A stretch of 64,000 nt of DNA from Gordionus sp. m RMFG-2023 (GCF_954871325.1 NC_088777.1:52638002-52702001); one strand, 5' to 3'. Counted from the first letter of the stretch, positions 49,885 through 61,985 are shown. The notes: a model not told the origin generated them from the sequence alone. A program made the numbers and translations.

Positions 49885-50440
49885 TGGTCGAAAAAAATGA
49901 TCTAGATATTGGGTTAGGGGTGAAAAAAAGCAACCCTAACTTTAAGTCGTCTTTAAAAAGAAAGATCCATATTTTGGGTCGGATTGAATAAAACGACCCG
50001 ATGTTTGAGTCTGAGTCAGAAAAACGACATAAACTTTGAGTTAGAGTCGAAAAATACGACCCAAACTTCAAGTTTTAGTCGAAAAATACGACCCAAACTT
50101 CAAGTTTTAGTCGAAAAATACGACCCAAACTTCAAGTTTGAGTCGAAAAATATGACCCAAACTTCAAGTTTAAGTCGAAAAATACGACCCAAATTTCAAG
50201 TTTGAGTCGAAAAATACGACCCAAATTTTGAGTCGGAGTCGTAAAAAACGACCCATATTTTGGGTCGAGGTCGTTTTTTTCGGCTTGGACTTGGGTCGGA
50301 GTCGAAAAAAACGACCCATATTTTGGGTCGAAGTCGTTTTTTTCGGCTTGAACTCGGGTCGAAGTCGAAAAAAACGACCCAAACATTGAGTCGGAGTCGA
50401 ATAAAACGACCTGAGCTTTGGGTCGGGGTCGCGACTCGCG
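49885..50440. repeat. 32-bp minisatellite arm, FB1 right
   Basis: Inverted version of 45300-45860. Ends with GGGTCGGGGTCGCGACTCG just inside the terminal repeat. Confidence 0.88.
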
Positions 50441-50457
50441 GCGTTTTAACAACACTA

Positions 50458-50465
50458 TTGATACG
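50458..50465 (+). other. Target site duplication of FB1, right
   Basis: TTGATACG, identical to 45265-45272. Confidence 0.93.
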
Positions 50466-50688
50466 ATAACAAAAAAATTATGTGAATTATTATAATATTT
50501 TTAGAAAATAATTTAGCATCCGAAAAATATACTCAGTGATATTGAAATGTTGATTGAAGTCGTAAACAAGTGGATATTTCAATTGACAGAAGTCAACTAA
50601 TTAATAGCAGGTATATGTATAGAATTAAAATAATTTAACTTGTACAAAATGTTACCTGTACCACAGTAATGACCCACGACAGAAGCAT

Positions 50689-51360
50689 AGTGTAATTCGA
50701 TTTTAAGAAAAACATATTTAATATTTTTTTACAAATGTTAAAATTGATTATTTAATAAAAAATTGATTAGGATAATTATTTTTTATGAAAAATAATTTGA
50801 TAAATCAAAATAATGTATTTTTCTTAGTTCGTTAACTTATTACATTTTAATTAAAATTGTTTAATGTTAGCAAAATATTTTTTTATTTTGCATAGATATG
50901 TTAAACCTTAATATTACATTAAAAATAACATAAGATATGTAAAAATAATAATTTAGATTGATATATAATAAATTAATTTCTAGAATAACTAATGACCTCC
51001 ACAAATAATGTTAAGCAAGTTATGCATGCTATTAACTTCATTTAACCTTCTTACCACCAAAGAAGTACCTAACTGTAAAATAAAAAATCAGTAAAATCTT
51101 AAATAATTATATAAAAATTATATAGAGAGGGCAAGGCTATGCTTAGTTTTGCTGTGGATGAATTTTTTTCCATCTTCCAAATAGATTTAAAGTTTTTGTT
51201 TTAAACAAATATGTGTTAGTGAATACTAGAATTTAGTGCAAATTACAGATTGCACTAGCGTATAAAAATAATCTCAATTTATATGTATGGTACCATTTTA
51301 TTTTTGTATATAGCATTGTTAGTTAGTTGAGTTCTTCTGACCACGATCTAAAGTCTTAAT
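50689..51360 (-). repeat. Duplicated upstream region of P3 (inverted copy at 62285-62998)
   Basis: On the minus strand this matches 62285-62998 read on plus. Shared strings include GACCTCCACAAATAAT, ATCAGTAAAATCTYAAATAATT, ATATAAAAATTATATAGA and the GTTGTTAGTTAG / GTTGTTAATTAG box near one edge, in the same order. It covers what would be the promoter region of P3. Confidence 0.65.
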
Positions 51361-51450
51361 TGGTTAACCACACAAATTCTCGAACGACTAAAATAGTCGA
51401 TTAACGATTAATTTAGACGGCTAAGTCTGCCATTTAGTGATAACTTAATA
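51311..51450. mobile_element. MITE remnant with GTTGTTAG-type end
   Basis: Starts TAGCATTGTTAGTTAGTTGA, a variant of the TAGTGTTGTTAA end, and contains GACTAAAATAGTCG and GACGGCTAAGTC hairpin-like motifs. A related inverted copy is at 62165-62295. The far end is unclear. Confidence 0.4.
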
Positions 51451-51604
51451 AAATAAACAAATAAAAAGATATTTCTTGTTTATCAAAATGTTCTTGAATT
51501 ATTATTTAACCGCAATTACAATCATATCTGCTAAGTGATCGCTTTAAGTTAAATAAAGCATTTCGAATCTGCAAAATTTATTAGTAATATGTTACTAATA
51601 ATTT

Positions 51605-51745
51605 TTTATTTATTTATTACGGTAAGCATATGAATTAATCGCAGATCGTTTAAGTATTCATCATCAAGATGGTAATTTGTAACAAATTTAAAGGATGAAT
51701 AGAGAACTTTTATTGTATTTTCCAAATGATTGAACAATAGACTAA
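51605..51745 (-). pseudogene. P7: lone exon-3 relic of the P1 family
   Basis: On the minus strand a shifted version of the exon-3 motif can be read: a YHL or TILM segment followed by DDEYLNDLRLI-like codons. This is the block found as DENYLNDLRLI in P3 and as QYLNDLKLI in P4. There are frame shifts and no neighbouring exons. Confidence 0.45.
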
Positions 51746-53171
51746 AGTGAATTTAGTCAGATATAATATTAATAACAATGTTAATTATTTAATAAATTTA
51801 ATGTGTATATATATATATATATGCTCTTCGTTCGTTTCAAATTTTATGCATTTTGTGTGATAGAAATTTCAATGAAGTGGCACTTGGTGTTAAAGGGAAT
51901 GATGAATTAGGTAAAAATAAAAAAAAAGAGAGAAAATTTTTAAATACATTAAAATGAAGAGGATATTATCATTAATAAATATCAATCATATTTATTCAAT
52001 TATATTCTTTAAAGGAATATTTTTTCCCTTAGTGGCGAGTCTAGATATCGATAGGTGGTGAATATTATTGTAAACAAAATATCGATATGGGGATAAAATC
52101 TAATTAATATATTTTAGGACTTAAACAATTGTATTCACTCTTGGTGTCTATGAGTTTGACTTGCGGGTGGATAGGGGATGAGGTAAATATTAAGAATTTT
52201 AAATGGGTAAAAAAAATGTAAAATATATATTAATGATAATTATCATTTTAGTTGACCGCTCTAGGCTATTTTTATCAAAACAAAATATATATTGGTATAA
52301 AATCTAACTTAAAATATGTTTTTTATTAGAATAATAGTATTTACTCCTGGTCTTAATTGAATTGGACTTACAAAATGGAGGTTTAAGGTTAAAAGTACAA
52401 TTATAAAATATAATAAAAATATCTTTATATTATAGCAATATTTATCACCATAATTGGGCGGATCTAGGTCTTAGCGGGTCAGGAATTAATATCAACAAAA
52501 AATATTATTATATCAAATAAAAGCTATAAAATTTTTTAGACTGAAATAATTATATTAAGTTTTAGTTAATAAGTTGAGTTTCGCTTGTAAAAAAAAAGGC
52601 CGGGGGGGGGGGGGTTAGATATAATAAAAATTTGATATGCGCATTAAATAAAAGATAATCAAGATATTTTTCCTGAAATTATTCTAACCAATCCTAATGG
52701 GGAATGGGGGATGGGTAAAAATATATTAATTTTTTTATACATTATTAATTTTAAAATTAAAAAATTAATTTTGTAAAAGAGCTTTTAGGACATATACTGA
52801 TACAAAATGATATTTATAAAATTTCGCAAATTTTTTTACCTTGACTGGCTCTATGAAAATGAACCAGATTGAAGTAGCATGACTGACTATGATTTAGTAC
52901 AATTTTCTTTTATAAGAATGTGGTTTAATAAAACTAATATATTATTAAAAACCTCCGTCATCATCAAAGATTAAACTAAATAGTTTTTCATGAATGATAA
53001 TTAAATTTAAATGTTTAACGAGATAGATAACGGGTGAGTTATTATTAGATTAACTGGCTATTCTGATTTAAGAATTTGATTTTAAATAACAAAATTAAAA
53101 TAAAGAATATGTAATATGAGGAACTGACTTTATAATATTTTTTGATTAAAATATTCAAAATTATAAAGTTG
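51746..53171. other. Non-coding stretch with G-runs
   Basis: No gene supported. It contains a TA run near 51808-51822 and a long G run near 52600 (GGCCGGGGGG), similar to the runs found at 17265 and near 14085. Confidence 0.35.
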
Positions 53172-55282
53172 CAGGGGCGTCGCTAGCCTATACAATCTCA
53201 GGGGGCTCAACTAAAAAAAATTTTATGGGGGGCTTTGCCCCCCATACCCCTAATTTGCGGGCCTTCGTCCGGGTTTTATATTAATATATTATAATTTTTA
53301 AAAATTTGCTAACTCTGTAAGTATCTGAATTTCATATTTTGTCATTTATTATATTATGCAATTAATAGTTTTTGGCATTGGGAATTTTGACATTGGGAAT
53401 CAGAACCTAATCAAATAGAAATAAAAAATATATATACTAAAATATGCTATTAAATCTTTATTCAAAATCAAATACAAAGTGAAAACATAATCAAAATAAA
53501 AGAAAATTAAAATTAATATAAGAGAAATAAAAGTAAAAAATTAAAAAGTAAAAATTAAAATTAAAGTAAAACAAAAACTGGCATATAAATAATTAAAACA
53601 ATATAACGCATTTCTAAAAAAATTTTTTAATACAAAATCTATTTAATATTTTCAATTGCTGATATAAAAAAATTTTGCGTCTATAGAATTACAAATGATA
53701 AAAAAATTTAATTAATTATACATATGCCTCAATTGATAATGGTTTTTAAAAACTATATATTATAAAATTAGCAACTTACATTGACAAAAGGTCAAGAAAC
53801 TAATATAACACTCTGTTACCATTTTTAGACAATGTTTTATAGAATGTAGTGTTGTTAAACGGCTCATTTTGAGCCGATTTTTTAAAACGGCTAACTCAAT
53901 ATTTTAGCCAGGAAAATATTGCCTAAGCCTCGAGATTTCGATAATATATGCCTAGACCTTTGTTCCTTCTATGAGCAAAATCTTGAGGCTTGCGTAATAT
54001 TTTTCTGGACGAAATATTGAGTTAGCCGTTTTTAAAAATCGGCTCAAAACGAGCCATTTAACAACACTAATAGAATGAACTAATAAGGAAAAATTTATAG
54101 GCCTAACCAAATCAACAATTCTTGGAGAAGAGAATATAAACGACTAATTCAAATCATAAAACTGTATGGTGGTGAGAGTTTCCTCTTAAATGACATGATG
54201 GAAACTTGATAAGTAATTGAGAAAAAAATTGTGAGATATTAAATTTCTAAAAGATTATCTTCCATTTTTAATGATATATAAACAACTACACAGTTGACCA
54301 CTATTGCTTATAAAATATGCAATCATATGCTCTCAGCAGCTGTAATAATAATCTTAAATTGCATAGCCAAACAAATAATAGATGCTGGTTAATTCGCAGT
54401 CATAGCCATGACACTAACCATATTAACTTATATCAGAATAATTGATAAAACAAAAACACTAAAAATCTTTAGAAGAAATTATGCAAATGTATTGAAGCCT
54501 TAAGTTATTTACAAGGCAGGGATGCCATATTAGAAATGAAACATTTTGTAACTATAAAATAAGAACCAGAGTGATATGATATGATAAAAGAAATTAATTA
54601 AGATTTTATATATTATTGTCGCACCACCTCTAGTGAATAAAAAAAAAATGCTCAAAATTGCTATCATACATAAACCGAGAATATAGAATTGTAATTATAT
54701 AGTTTGCGTTAATATTTAATACCTTATTTATAAATTCATATATCAATTTCATTAGCTACATAAAAAAAAGTAACCAAATCATACTAATTCTTAAATCATA
54801 CAAGGATATGGAAGCATTATCTCTTATAATTTTGTCATAGGGGATATTTCATATTTTTTAGGGATTCAACCCATTTGGTAGATAGTTTAAATATTATTAG
54901 CAAAATATAAATAAATTATCAAGAACGACATCATGCTAGAAAGAATATTAAAGCAATGAACAATTCTAGAGATATAACAATCAATTTTTCTAATTAATAA
55001 ATGAAAAACAATTACAAGCGAAATAAAAACTATGGCACGCCTTAGGTAGGAAACTTAAATATCAAATTTAAAATCATGATTTGAAAGTATATTACGCAAT
55101 ACATTAAAGTTTTTCACCGATTTAAATACTTCATATTGCCTGTTCTTTCCAGTTGATTAAATAGATATTTAACTATATAATTTATGTTATTAAATTTATA
55201 AATTTTATTTAACAATACAAATTATATAATTAAAGTTTTTTTCTTGTTTTTAAACCCCCAATTCCCCTTGTCTACGCCACTG
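53172..55282 (+). mobile_element. hAT relic (DUF4371-type) hosting a MITE
   Basis: The left end, CAGGGGCGTCGCTAGCC, with a GGGGGGCTTTGCCCCCC hairpin, and the right end, read inwards as CAGTGGCGTAGACAAGGGG, are related hAT-type termini 2.1 kb apart. Plus-strand fragments near 54330-54440 include CIAKQIIDAG then FAVIA, the block that precedes the ADETTD motif in DUF4371/TTF-type hAT transposases. The flanking octamers differ, so either the target duplication has decayed or the two ends belong to different copies. The 14061 relic has similar ends. Confidence 0.55.
53847..54069. mobile_element. Palindromic 223-bp MITE with the foldback-type ends
   Basis: Starts TAGTGTTGTTAA, ends TTAACAACACTA, with the perfect 8-bp duplication ATAGAATG at 53839-53846 and 54070-54077. 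The inverted repeats extend about 90 bp and include a GC-rich hairpin (CGGCTCATTTTGAGCCG), followed by AACGGCTAACTCAATATTTT and its reverse. Its first 12 bp and the hairpin just inside them match the design of the large foldback elements. It lies inside the hAT relic at 53172-55282. Confidence 0.88.
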
Positions 55283-56314
55283 GTATAAATGTATTAGTAT
55301 TAAATTTATATTTACACAAAATATCTTTTTGTGAAAATTGTTTTAAAAGCATAAAGCCACCTCCCGATAGAAAGTTTTGTCAAAAACGATTTTTTTAAAC
55401 ATGTTTCCAGCTAATTTTTAATTTATTTCCAAACTTAGGAAAATATCTGATTCAATTAATTTTTTTTCATAACATAAATTTGACATTATTTAATCGTTAT
55501 TAAAAACCATATGCTTTGTTTTTTTATTAACGATTAAATGGCGCTTGAGAATAGCAAGATAAGATTTTTTTTAAATATTTTATTAAACAAAAAAAATAAT
55601 TTGGCAAGTTACTTTTTTTTAGAAATAAAAATTTGCTGGGAATTGGCTAAATTGGTTCGAAAATGAGTATTATCTGGAATTGATCCCAAGGATAAAATTT
55701 ATATAAAATATCAGATTTGAATGGATATTTTATATAGAATAAAATTTTCAAAATAAAATCTTCTATAAATACATATTTTGACAATTTCCATGTTTAAATA
55801 TTTCAAGATGCGTAGGGATTTTAGATCAAAATTAAGGATATCAGTAGTGCTTTATTTTGGTTAAATTATAAGTAAAAAAAGTGAAAAATAATATTTAAAT
55901 ATATATCTACAAATATTATTTTACGACGTTTTCTATAACAAGAAAAAATAATTATCTATATCATATATAGCAGTAAAATAATTAAAAATTGACATTTATA
56001 TAATAAATTTAATATATATATCTTTTTATAAATTAGTATATTAACATTATTATTTTATAAACTTAGTACATATCAAATAAACATATTATATAAAAATATA
56101 TACAACATTAAACCGATTAAATTTTATAAATCAAACAATTTTTCTTAAAGTGAACCCAGGATAAATAAGTAGTTTGTTTCCAAATTTAAATGTTTACCTC
56201 ATGAGACAATTATTTAATCGGGCTAAATAGGAAGGCTACTAGTAAAACAGGAAATTTTTATTATATATTAACACAAAAAATTTAAAATTATAATAAAAAA
56301 TAATTATAAAAAAT
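55283..56314. other. 3' flank of P4, no features
   Basis: AT-rich DNA. The only recognisable string is ACATGTTTCCAGCTAATTTT near 55397, which also occurs near 3290 downstream of P1 (CCATGTTTCCAGCTAATTTT), so the 3' flank was probably duplicated with the gene. Confidence 0.45.
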
Positions 56315-58478
56315 CTATAGATACAAACGGTTCATAATTTTCCATGTAGAAAATGTAGTCACGTTTATAATTTTATCTTCATCTCCTGACAAATTAATTC
56401 TCAATTGACATCCTATGCTATAAACTATATAATTATTTTTCAAAATATTATCGATAGTGTTATTTTGATGATTTTTTATGGTAATCGTTGTGTTTTGTTG
56501 TTCGATGATTGCCTTAAAAATATAAAATAGCAATGATAAATGATTTATAAGATTCAGTGTTTTCACAGGTGATATTTTAATATTATATTTTATAGAATAA
56601 ATAATATATTTTTCATTACATATTTATTCCTTTCTAGGTTAATTTTATATTTAACACCATCATTGATACCAAGAAGTCGAATAGTGCAAAGTGAAGATTT
56701 ATTGGAGTTCACCTCTATTGTCATCTTATTTTATATTTCATTAAAAACATTTTGGAATTGGGAATTTGTAAAAAAAATTAGACCTAATTTCTTTAAGAAC
56801 TGTTCTAATATATGAAATATGAATGCCTTACTTGGCATAAAAAAAATATATTTAATATATTATACACTAATTTTTAGATAATGGAACTCTAAAAAATTTG
56901 GGGAAATAATGTTTAGGGAAAAACACCTCGAAAATAATACAAATTTTTTTTTTAATTAATCTATTGGAACTAATTTTGGGGAATACATTTAGAAATGTAT
57001 ATTTTAGTTACTAATAAAGATAGATGGGTCATATCATGACCATTAGATAAACCTATTATAATTTTTATCAAAATTTATTAATTATGTTGACCTTCGTATT
57101 TCGTGAGATAGAGAAATTTCCCCAATAATTTAACGCCAACTTCATATTTTTAAATGGTATATCAAACATAATCAAATTGTAGGTAAGCGGGCCATAATAG
57201 AATTGAATAACGGATGTATATATTATATCTATGAATAGGTTGGGGTGAGTGTCTACATTATTGAGAGGATATAAGGGTAGATTTCTGTTATGATTATTTA
57301 TTTTTAGGATATGCATTTATGAATCTTATATAATCTTAAAAATAACTTTATAAAAATTGTCGAATTTTCGTTTGAGATAACCAGATTGTAAATTCCTTTA
57401 ACTGACACATAATCAAAAACAATCGATTGATCAATGTAAAGGGCTAAAAAATATATATTTTATTTATAAATTTTTTTATTTTACTTTTTCCAAAACTGGT
57501 TATAAAGTTGGGCAAATCAAAGACTACATATGATAAATTTCCATATTATTATAAAGTGAAATTTAAGTATTTTACTTATGCTATCGTTCTGACAATTTTG
57601 TAGAATGACATTAACAAAGATGGGAATGTAATTTGAATTGTTGTTCGATAAGTTGTAAAATATGGCTCTCAATTTTTTGAATGGATGTTTCAAGAAACCT
57701 TTTACAATTATATATGATTCGTGGAATTCATGAATTTGAAGCGATTTCCCGTAAGGCTGCACAAATCTTAGCTATTAGAAAAAAATAGATTAGTAAGAAG
57801 ATAAAAATTTATATTTAGATACTCACATTTGTGATATTATCATCAGTAATATATCTATAATCGTGAATATGATAAATTTGAGAATTATTCGATATTGATA
57901 GCGTCCCATAAGATAATCTAGAGCTACTATCGTCATCGGCGATGATAGCTTGTAATAACATAGGATTTGTGTCTATATAAAACTTTTTTATTACAAAATA
58001 CAAAACTCAATAAAAAAATAGATTTATTACATGAATTTTTATTTTTATTTCAATATATTAATTTTACCGTGGCGTTTAGAGCTTTAGTTATTAATTTTAA
58101 ATCGTTTAAGTATTGTTTTTGAAGGTGATAAGTTGAATATAATAGGGGATCATCAATATATAAAATTTGTGGCATCTCCCAAATGACTAAATCTTCAACC
58201 AAATCTATTAAATTGTTAGCTCTGTATCTTAGAATATTTTAATTAATGTAAATAAATTTTAAAAAAATATGTTCGTTTAATATATATATAAAATAAATAC
58301 TGTGAAGAGTTAAAATGGAGATTGAAGTCGTAAACAATTGGAAATTCCTTTTGACAAAAGTCTACATAATATTATAAATTATATATATATAATTTATAGT
58401 GTTATAATGACTAAAATCATAATTACCAATAGTGGATGTTGTACGTATCTTAATAAGTATCCACAATAAAAGCATCAT
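56315..58478 (-). CDS. P4: intact-looking paralogue of P1
   Basis: Minus strand, exons 58478-58427, 58361-58301, 58227-58068, 57972-57827, 57771-57576, 57443-57347, 57284-57092, 56724-56620, 56512-56315. Five of the nine match P1 in length exactly (160, 97, 193, 105 and 198 nt). The signal exon begins MMLLLWILIKIRTTS. Conserved blocks are FPIVYDFNLHFNSS, LVEDLVIWEMPQ, EFHESYIIVKG, NLALN- and NYWGNF-type segments and DEDKIINVTTFSTW. I found no stop or shift inside the exons. As in P1, exon 3 ends in phase 0 while exon 4 needs one preceding base. An alternative end for exon 7 is a stop at 57070-57068. Probably a working secreted protein of about 400 residues; function unknown. Confidence 0.75.
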
Positions 58479-59958
58479 GAATTTAGATTTAATAATAAAT
58501 TAAATATTTTAAAATGATGTTATTTGAATAATTTGAATTATTAAATAATAAGTTCTTATTTAAAATTGCTTGATTTTTTTATAGTTCGTTAACTTTAATT
58601 TAATCAATTAGATAAAAAAAACATTGTTTAATAAAGCAAAATATATATTATTTTTTTTGTTGTAAATTTTTTAATATTTATAAATAACACAATAACACAA
58701 GATATTTTAAAATAAATATAAAACCCAAATAAAATAGTGATTGAACCACTATTACATTAATAAATATAAGGCTGAAATGATAAAATTATGTATAATATAT
58801 AGTAAGTAATAATTTTAAAGAATGAATCCGAAAATATTTGGAAAATTGTATAAAAGTACTATCAAAATCTCGCCCCCTCCCAATCTCTCATAAATTATTC
58901 TAAACATTTACTATATTATTGGGATATAAAATTTTTTTTCCCATATTCGAAATATGTTAGTTTAAAGAAAATAATCTTTCGTTATAATTAATATAACAAG
59001 CATTTAAATTAATAAAATTTAAAGATTCATTTACAACGACATTATTAGATTATTAATCAAAAATCGCTTTGTCACTTTGATAAAATATTATTAAATAAGG
59101 CTTTAAGTAAATGTCTCATGTGGGATAATACTCGTTTTACCACTTACCCAATAATTATTATTAATATTTCTTGCTATATTCTATATTTTACATTCTTTTT
59201 AACCCTTAATTATTAATTTTAAAAAAAACTCCCACAAGGAAAGAAAAATTAGGGTAGACTACGAAGATTAAACATGAATATTAAAAAATATTTTATATTA
59301 CTCTAAACTATCATTAACATCTCCTATATTGCTTAGATTATATTTGAGATTTTTTGCAATTCTTTCCTATATTAATTATGGAATTAAATTTATTTTTGAT
59401 TACATAATTATTTTTTTGTTTTTTAAGCCTAAGGTTTATACTATGTTAACAGATAAATATGAATGTCTTTTAAACAGAATAAAAATTCGCAAAAACTATA
59501 TTCTGCAGGTTTCCTTACTATTTAGGAACTTATTATCATTAGGAAAACAGAGAATTTCTTTCATGAGACTTACTCTCTGTTTTGATACGCTTCTAAAATC
59601 AACAAAGATATTTTAAACTTCACAAGGCTCAGATAATGACAAAATATGCAAATATTCCCTAAAAATATCTTATTCATACTTTTTGCCAGGACCAAACTAA
59701 CCATATTTTAGCATCTCTTAATGAAAGAAGAATCTAGGATTATTAGGACTTAAATCTGGGGATTTTTATATCTGCGAGTATCAGTATAACGAGATTTAGA
59801 TAATAAATTCACTATTAGTTTTATCGACTTCCAATTTATTTTTTTTCTAAATTTAAAAAGTTCATTCAATAATAGATTTTCCAGTTGATTAAATTTTATT
59901 GTATTATAATCATAATTAGGCCAAATTTAAATTTTTTTTTAAATATTCCAACAATCAT
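58479..59958. other. Interval between P4 and P5
   Basis: Contains an unassigned 95-codon plus-strand open frame at 59329-59616 without recognisable motifs. About 100 bp further on is a short plus-strand run near 59745-59800 reading LLGLKSGDFYICEYQ, which weakly resembles the F strand of an Ig domain. No splice model can be supported. The rest is AT-rich. Confidence 0.3.
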
Positions 59959-61985
59959 TTAATTATAAATATTATAAGTATACAAACGCTTCGTAATATT
60001 CCAAGTAGAAGAAATGCTCACGTTTATAATTGTGTTTACGTCTTCTAACAAATTGAGTTCTCTACATGTTATCCCATAAATTACGAAATCATTTTTGGAT
60101 AGATTTTCTACAGTGCCATTGTAATGATAAATTTTTAGAGTCAACGTTAAATTTTTTTGTTGAATGATTGCCTAAAATAATAATTTAGATAAAAAAAAAA
60201 TTTTTTTTGAATTAAATTATTATAATCTTGGGAATTCAATTAATTTATTACATAGTGATTCATTCCTAGGTTAATATAAAATTCTAAACCGTTATCGATA
60301 TTTAAAAGGATAATAGAGCAAATAGCAGATAAGTCAAAGTTCACCCTTGTTTCCATCTAATATGTTGCGATAATATAAAGATATTATAGGCATTTAAAAA
60401 TTATAATATCAATTTGTATCGTGTTCAGTCTGTCCTTAAAATGTATCTTATTTAAAGGTTTTCTTTCTTCATTATTCGCTCGTCCTTATACCAAAAAGGA
60501 TCGATTTTTAATGTATAATTAAATAGATAAATTATAACAATAATTTTAGAATTATATACCTTAAAGGGTGAGGTAATTTAAAAAGAAATATATGATTCCC
60601 CCATATATACATTAAGCGGCCAAACTCGATTTTGTAAAATTTCAAAAACAAAATAAATTTTATTTTGACTTTGAACGCCGCAAATATAAATATTAAATGC
60701 GAAGTAAGTTGAATTAAATTTATTCGAAAGTTTTTTATTATCAGTCAATAATAATTTTATATCTTAAATATTTTTTTTTAAATACGATATTATTTGATAG
60801 ATCCGCGATAGAGGAATTTTTTTCACGAAGTAGTATAACAATTATATATTAAATAAATATAACTTAATATTTATAAAGAAATTATTAATGTGTCTCAATA
60901 ACAGAGTTTGGAATTGTAACAGATTCGGGATCTTCTCTTAAGATTTATAACTGTAAAATGTTGCAAAATAAAAGTATATTCTAGTCTTAAAATGATGTGT
61001 TATTATCGAACCATAATGGAAAAAATATTCTATGTTTCACACATCTAAACTAGCTTAAGCTTAAATTATAATTTTAAGCTAAAAATATATTAATTTATGA
61101 CTTCCATATTTTCAGAAATATTAAAATTTCCCCAATAATTCAACGCCAGCTTCATGTCTTTAAGTGGTATCTCGAACATGATCAAACTGTAACTAAGTGT
61201 GCCTTTATTGTATTGAATAACGGTATATATTAAATCTATGAATAGGTTGGAAGTGTCTACATTATTGGAAGGATGTAAGGGTAGATTTCTGTAATGATTA
61301 TTAATTTTTAGGATTAATATTTATGAATCTTATATATTTTTATAATAACTTTATAAAAATTGTCGAATTTTCGTTGGAGATAACTAGATTATAAATTCCT
61401 TTAACTAACACATAATCAAAAACACATGGTTGATCAATGTAAATAGCTACCAAATATATATATTTAAATTATATTCAAAATTTTTTTTTTACTTTTTCCT
61501 AAAGGGGTTTTAAAGTTAGGAAAGCTAAAGACTATATATGATAAATTTCCATATCAGTTATTAAAAATGAAAATTATATTTTACTTGTGCTATTATTCTG
61601 ACAATTTTGCAGAATGACATTAACTTTAGGTATGTAACCTGACTTGTTATTTAATAAGTTGTAAAATATGGATCTCAATTTTTTGAATGGAATTTTCAAG
61701 AAACCTTTTACAATTATATATGATTCGTGGAATTCATAAATTTGAAGCGATTTTCCGTAAGGCTGCATAAATCTTAGCTATTAAAAAAAATTAGATTCGC
61801 AAGAAGATAAAAAAAATTAAGATTATTTAGATACTCACATTTGTGATATTATTATCAGTAATATATAGAAAATCGCGAATATGATAAATATGAGAATTAT
61901 TCGATATTGATAGCGTCCCATAGGATAAGCTCGAACTAATGTCGTCATCGGCGATGAAAGCTTGTAAGAACATAGGATTCGTTTT
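59959..61985 (-). pseudogene. P5: paralogue of P1 lacking exons 1-3
   Basis: Minus strand, exons 61985-61839, 61777-61585, 61446-61350, 61288-61102, 60356-60252, 60171-59959, corresponding to exons 4-9 of P1. Splice sites and phases are kept, and no stop lies inside these exons. Blocks: the EFHESYIIVKG version in exon 5, then YVLVKGIYNLVIS, EIPLKDMKLALNYWG and ending INVSISSTWNITKRLY. No signal exon, exon 2 or exon 3 was found upstream; a MITE remnant (62165-62295) and a foreign promoter-type duplicate lie there instead. Either a 5'-truncated pseudogene or a gene using other upstream exons. Its open frames suggest recent truncation. Confidence 0.65.

Larger units (their letters stand above)
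45273..50457. mobile_element. FB1: complete 5.2-kb foldback element
   Basis: Begins TAGTGTTGTTAA at 45273, ends TTAACAACACTA at 50457, with the perfect 8-bp target duplication TTGATACG at 45265-45272 and 50458-50465. Left half: subterminal hairpin CGGCTTAGCCG, 32-bp minisatellite arm (45300-45860), spacer containing AGGCGGGAAAGTTACTTAAA, and a satellite array to about 47852. The right half repeats all of this inverted, ending with a GTCGCGACTCGCGGCG hairpin. The inversion point lies within about 15 bp of the geometric centre. There is no coding capacity. Inserted in the intron of P3. The 12-bp ends and 8-bp duplication suggest mobilisation by a hAT-type transposase (inference). Confidence 0.92.
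41986..50688 (-). pseudogene. P3: family member with hugely expanded second intron, 3' half lost
   Basis: Minus strand. Signal exon 50688-50640 (MLLSWVITVVQVTFCT, ends in phase 1 at GTTAAA). Exon 2, 50596-50533, encodes DFCQLKYPLVYDFNQHFN with the same 64-nt length and phase as P1. Exon 3, 42139-41986, encodes YLTNATLNLVDDLVIWTLPQ and ends ALNAT before GTAATA. In P1 the intron between exons 2 and 3 is 159 nt and in P4 it is 73 nt; here it is about 8.4 kb because it holds foldback FB1 and another 3 kb of foreign DNA. Nothing like exons 4-9 is seen below 41986. That all three exons belong to one gene is inferred from order, strand and phase. Confidence 0.65.

Noticed and set aside
53172-55282. 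Treating the two hAT ends as one proven element
   Set aside because: The flanking octamers do not match, so I keep this as probable only.
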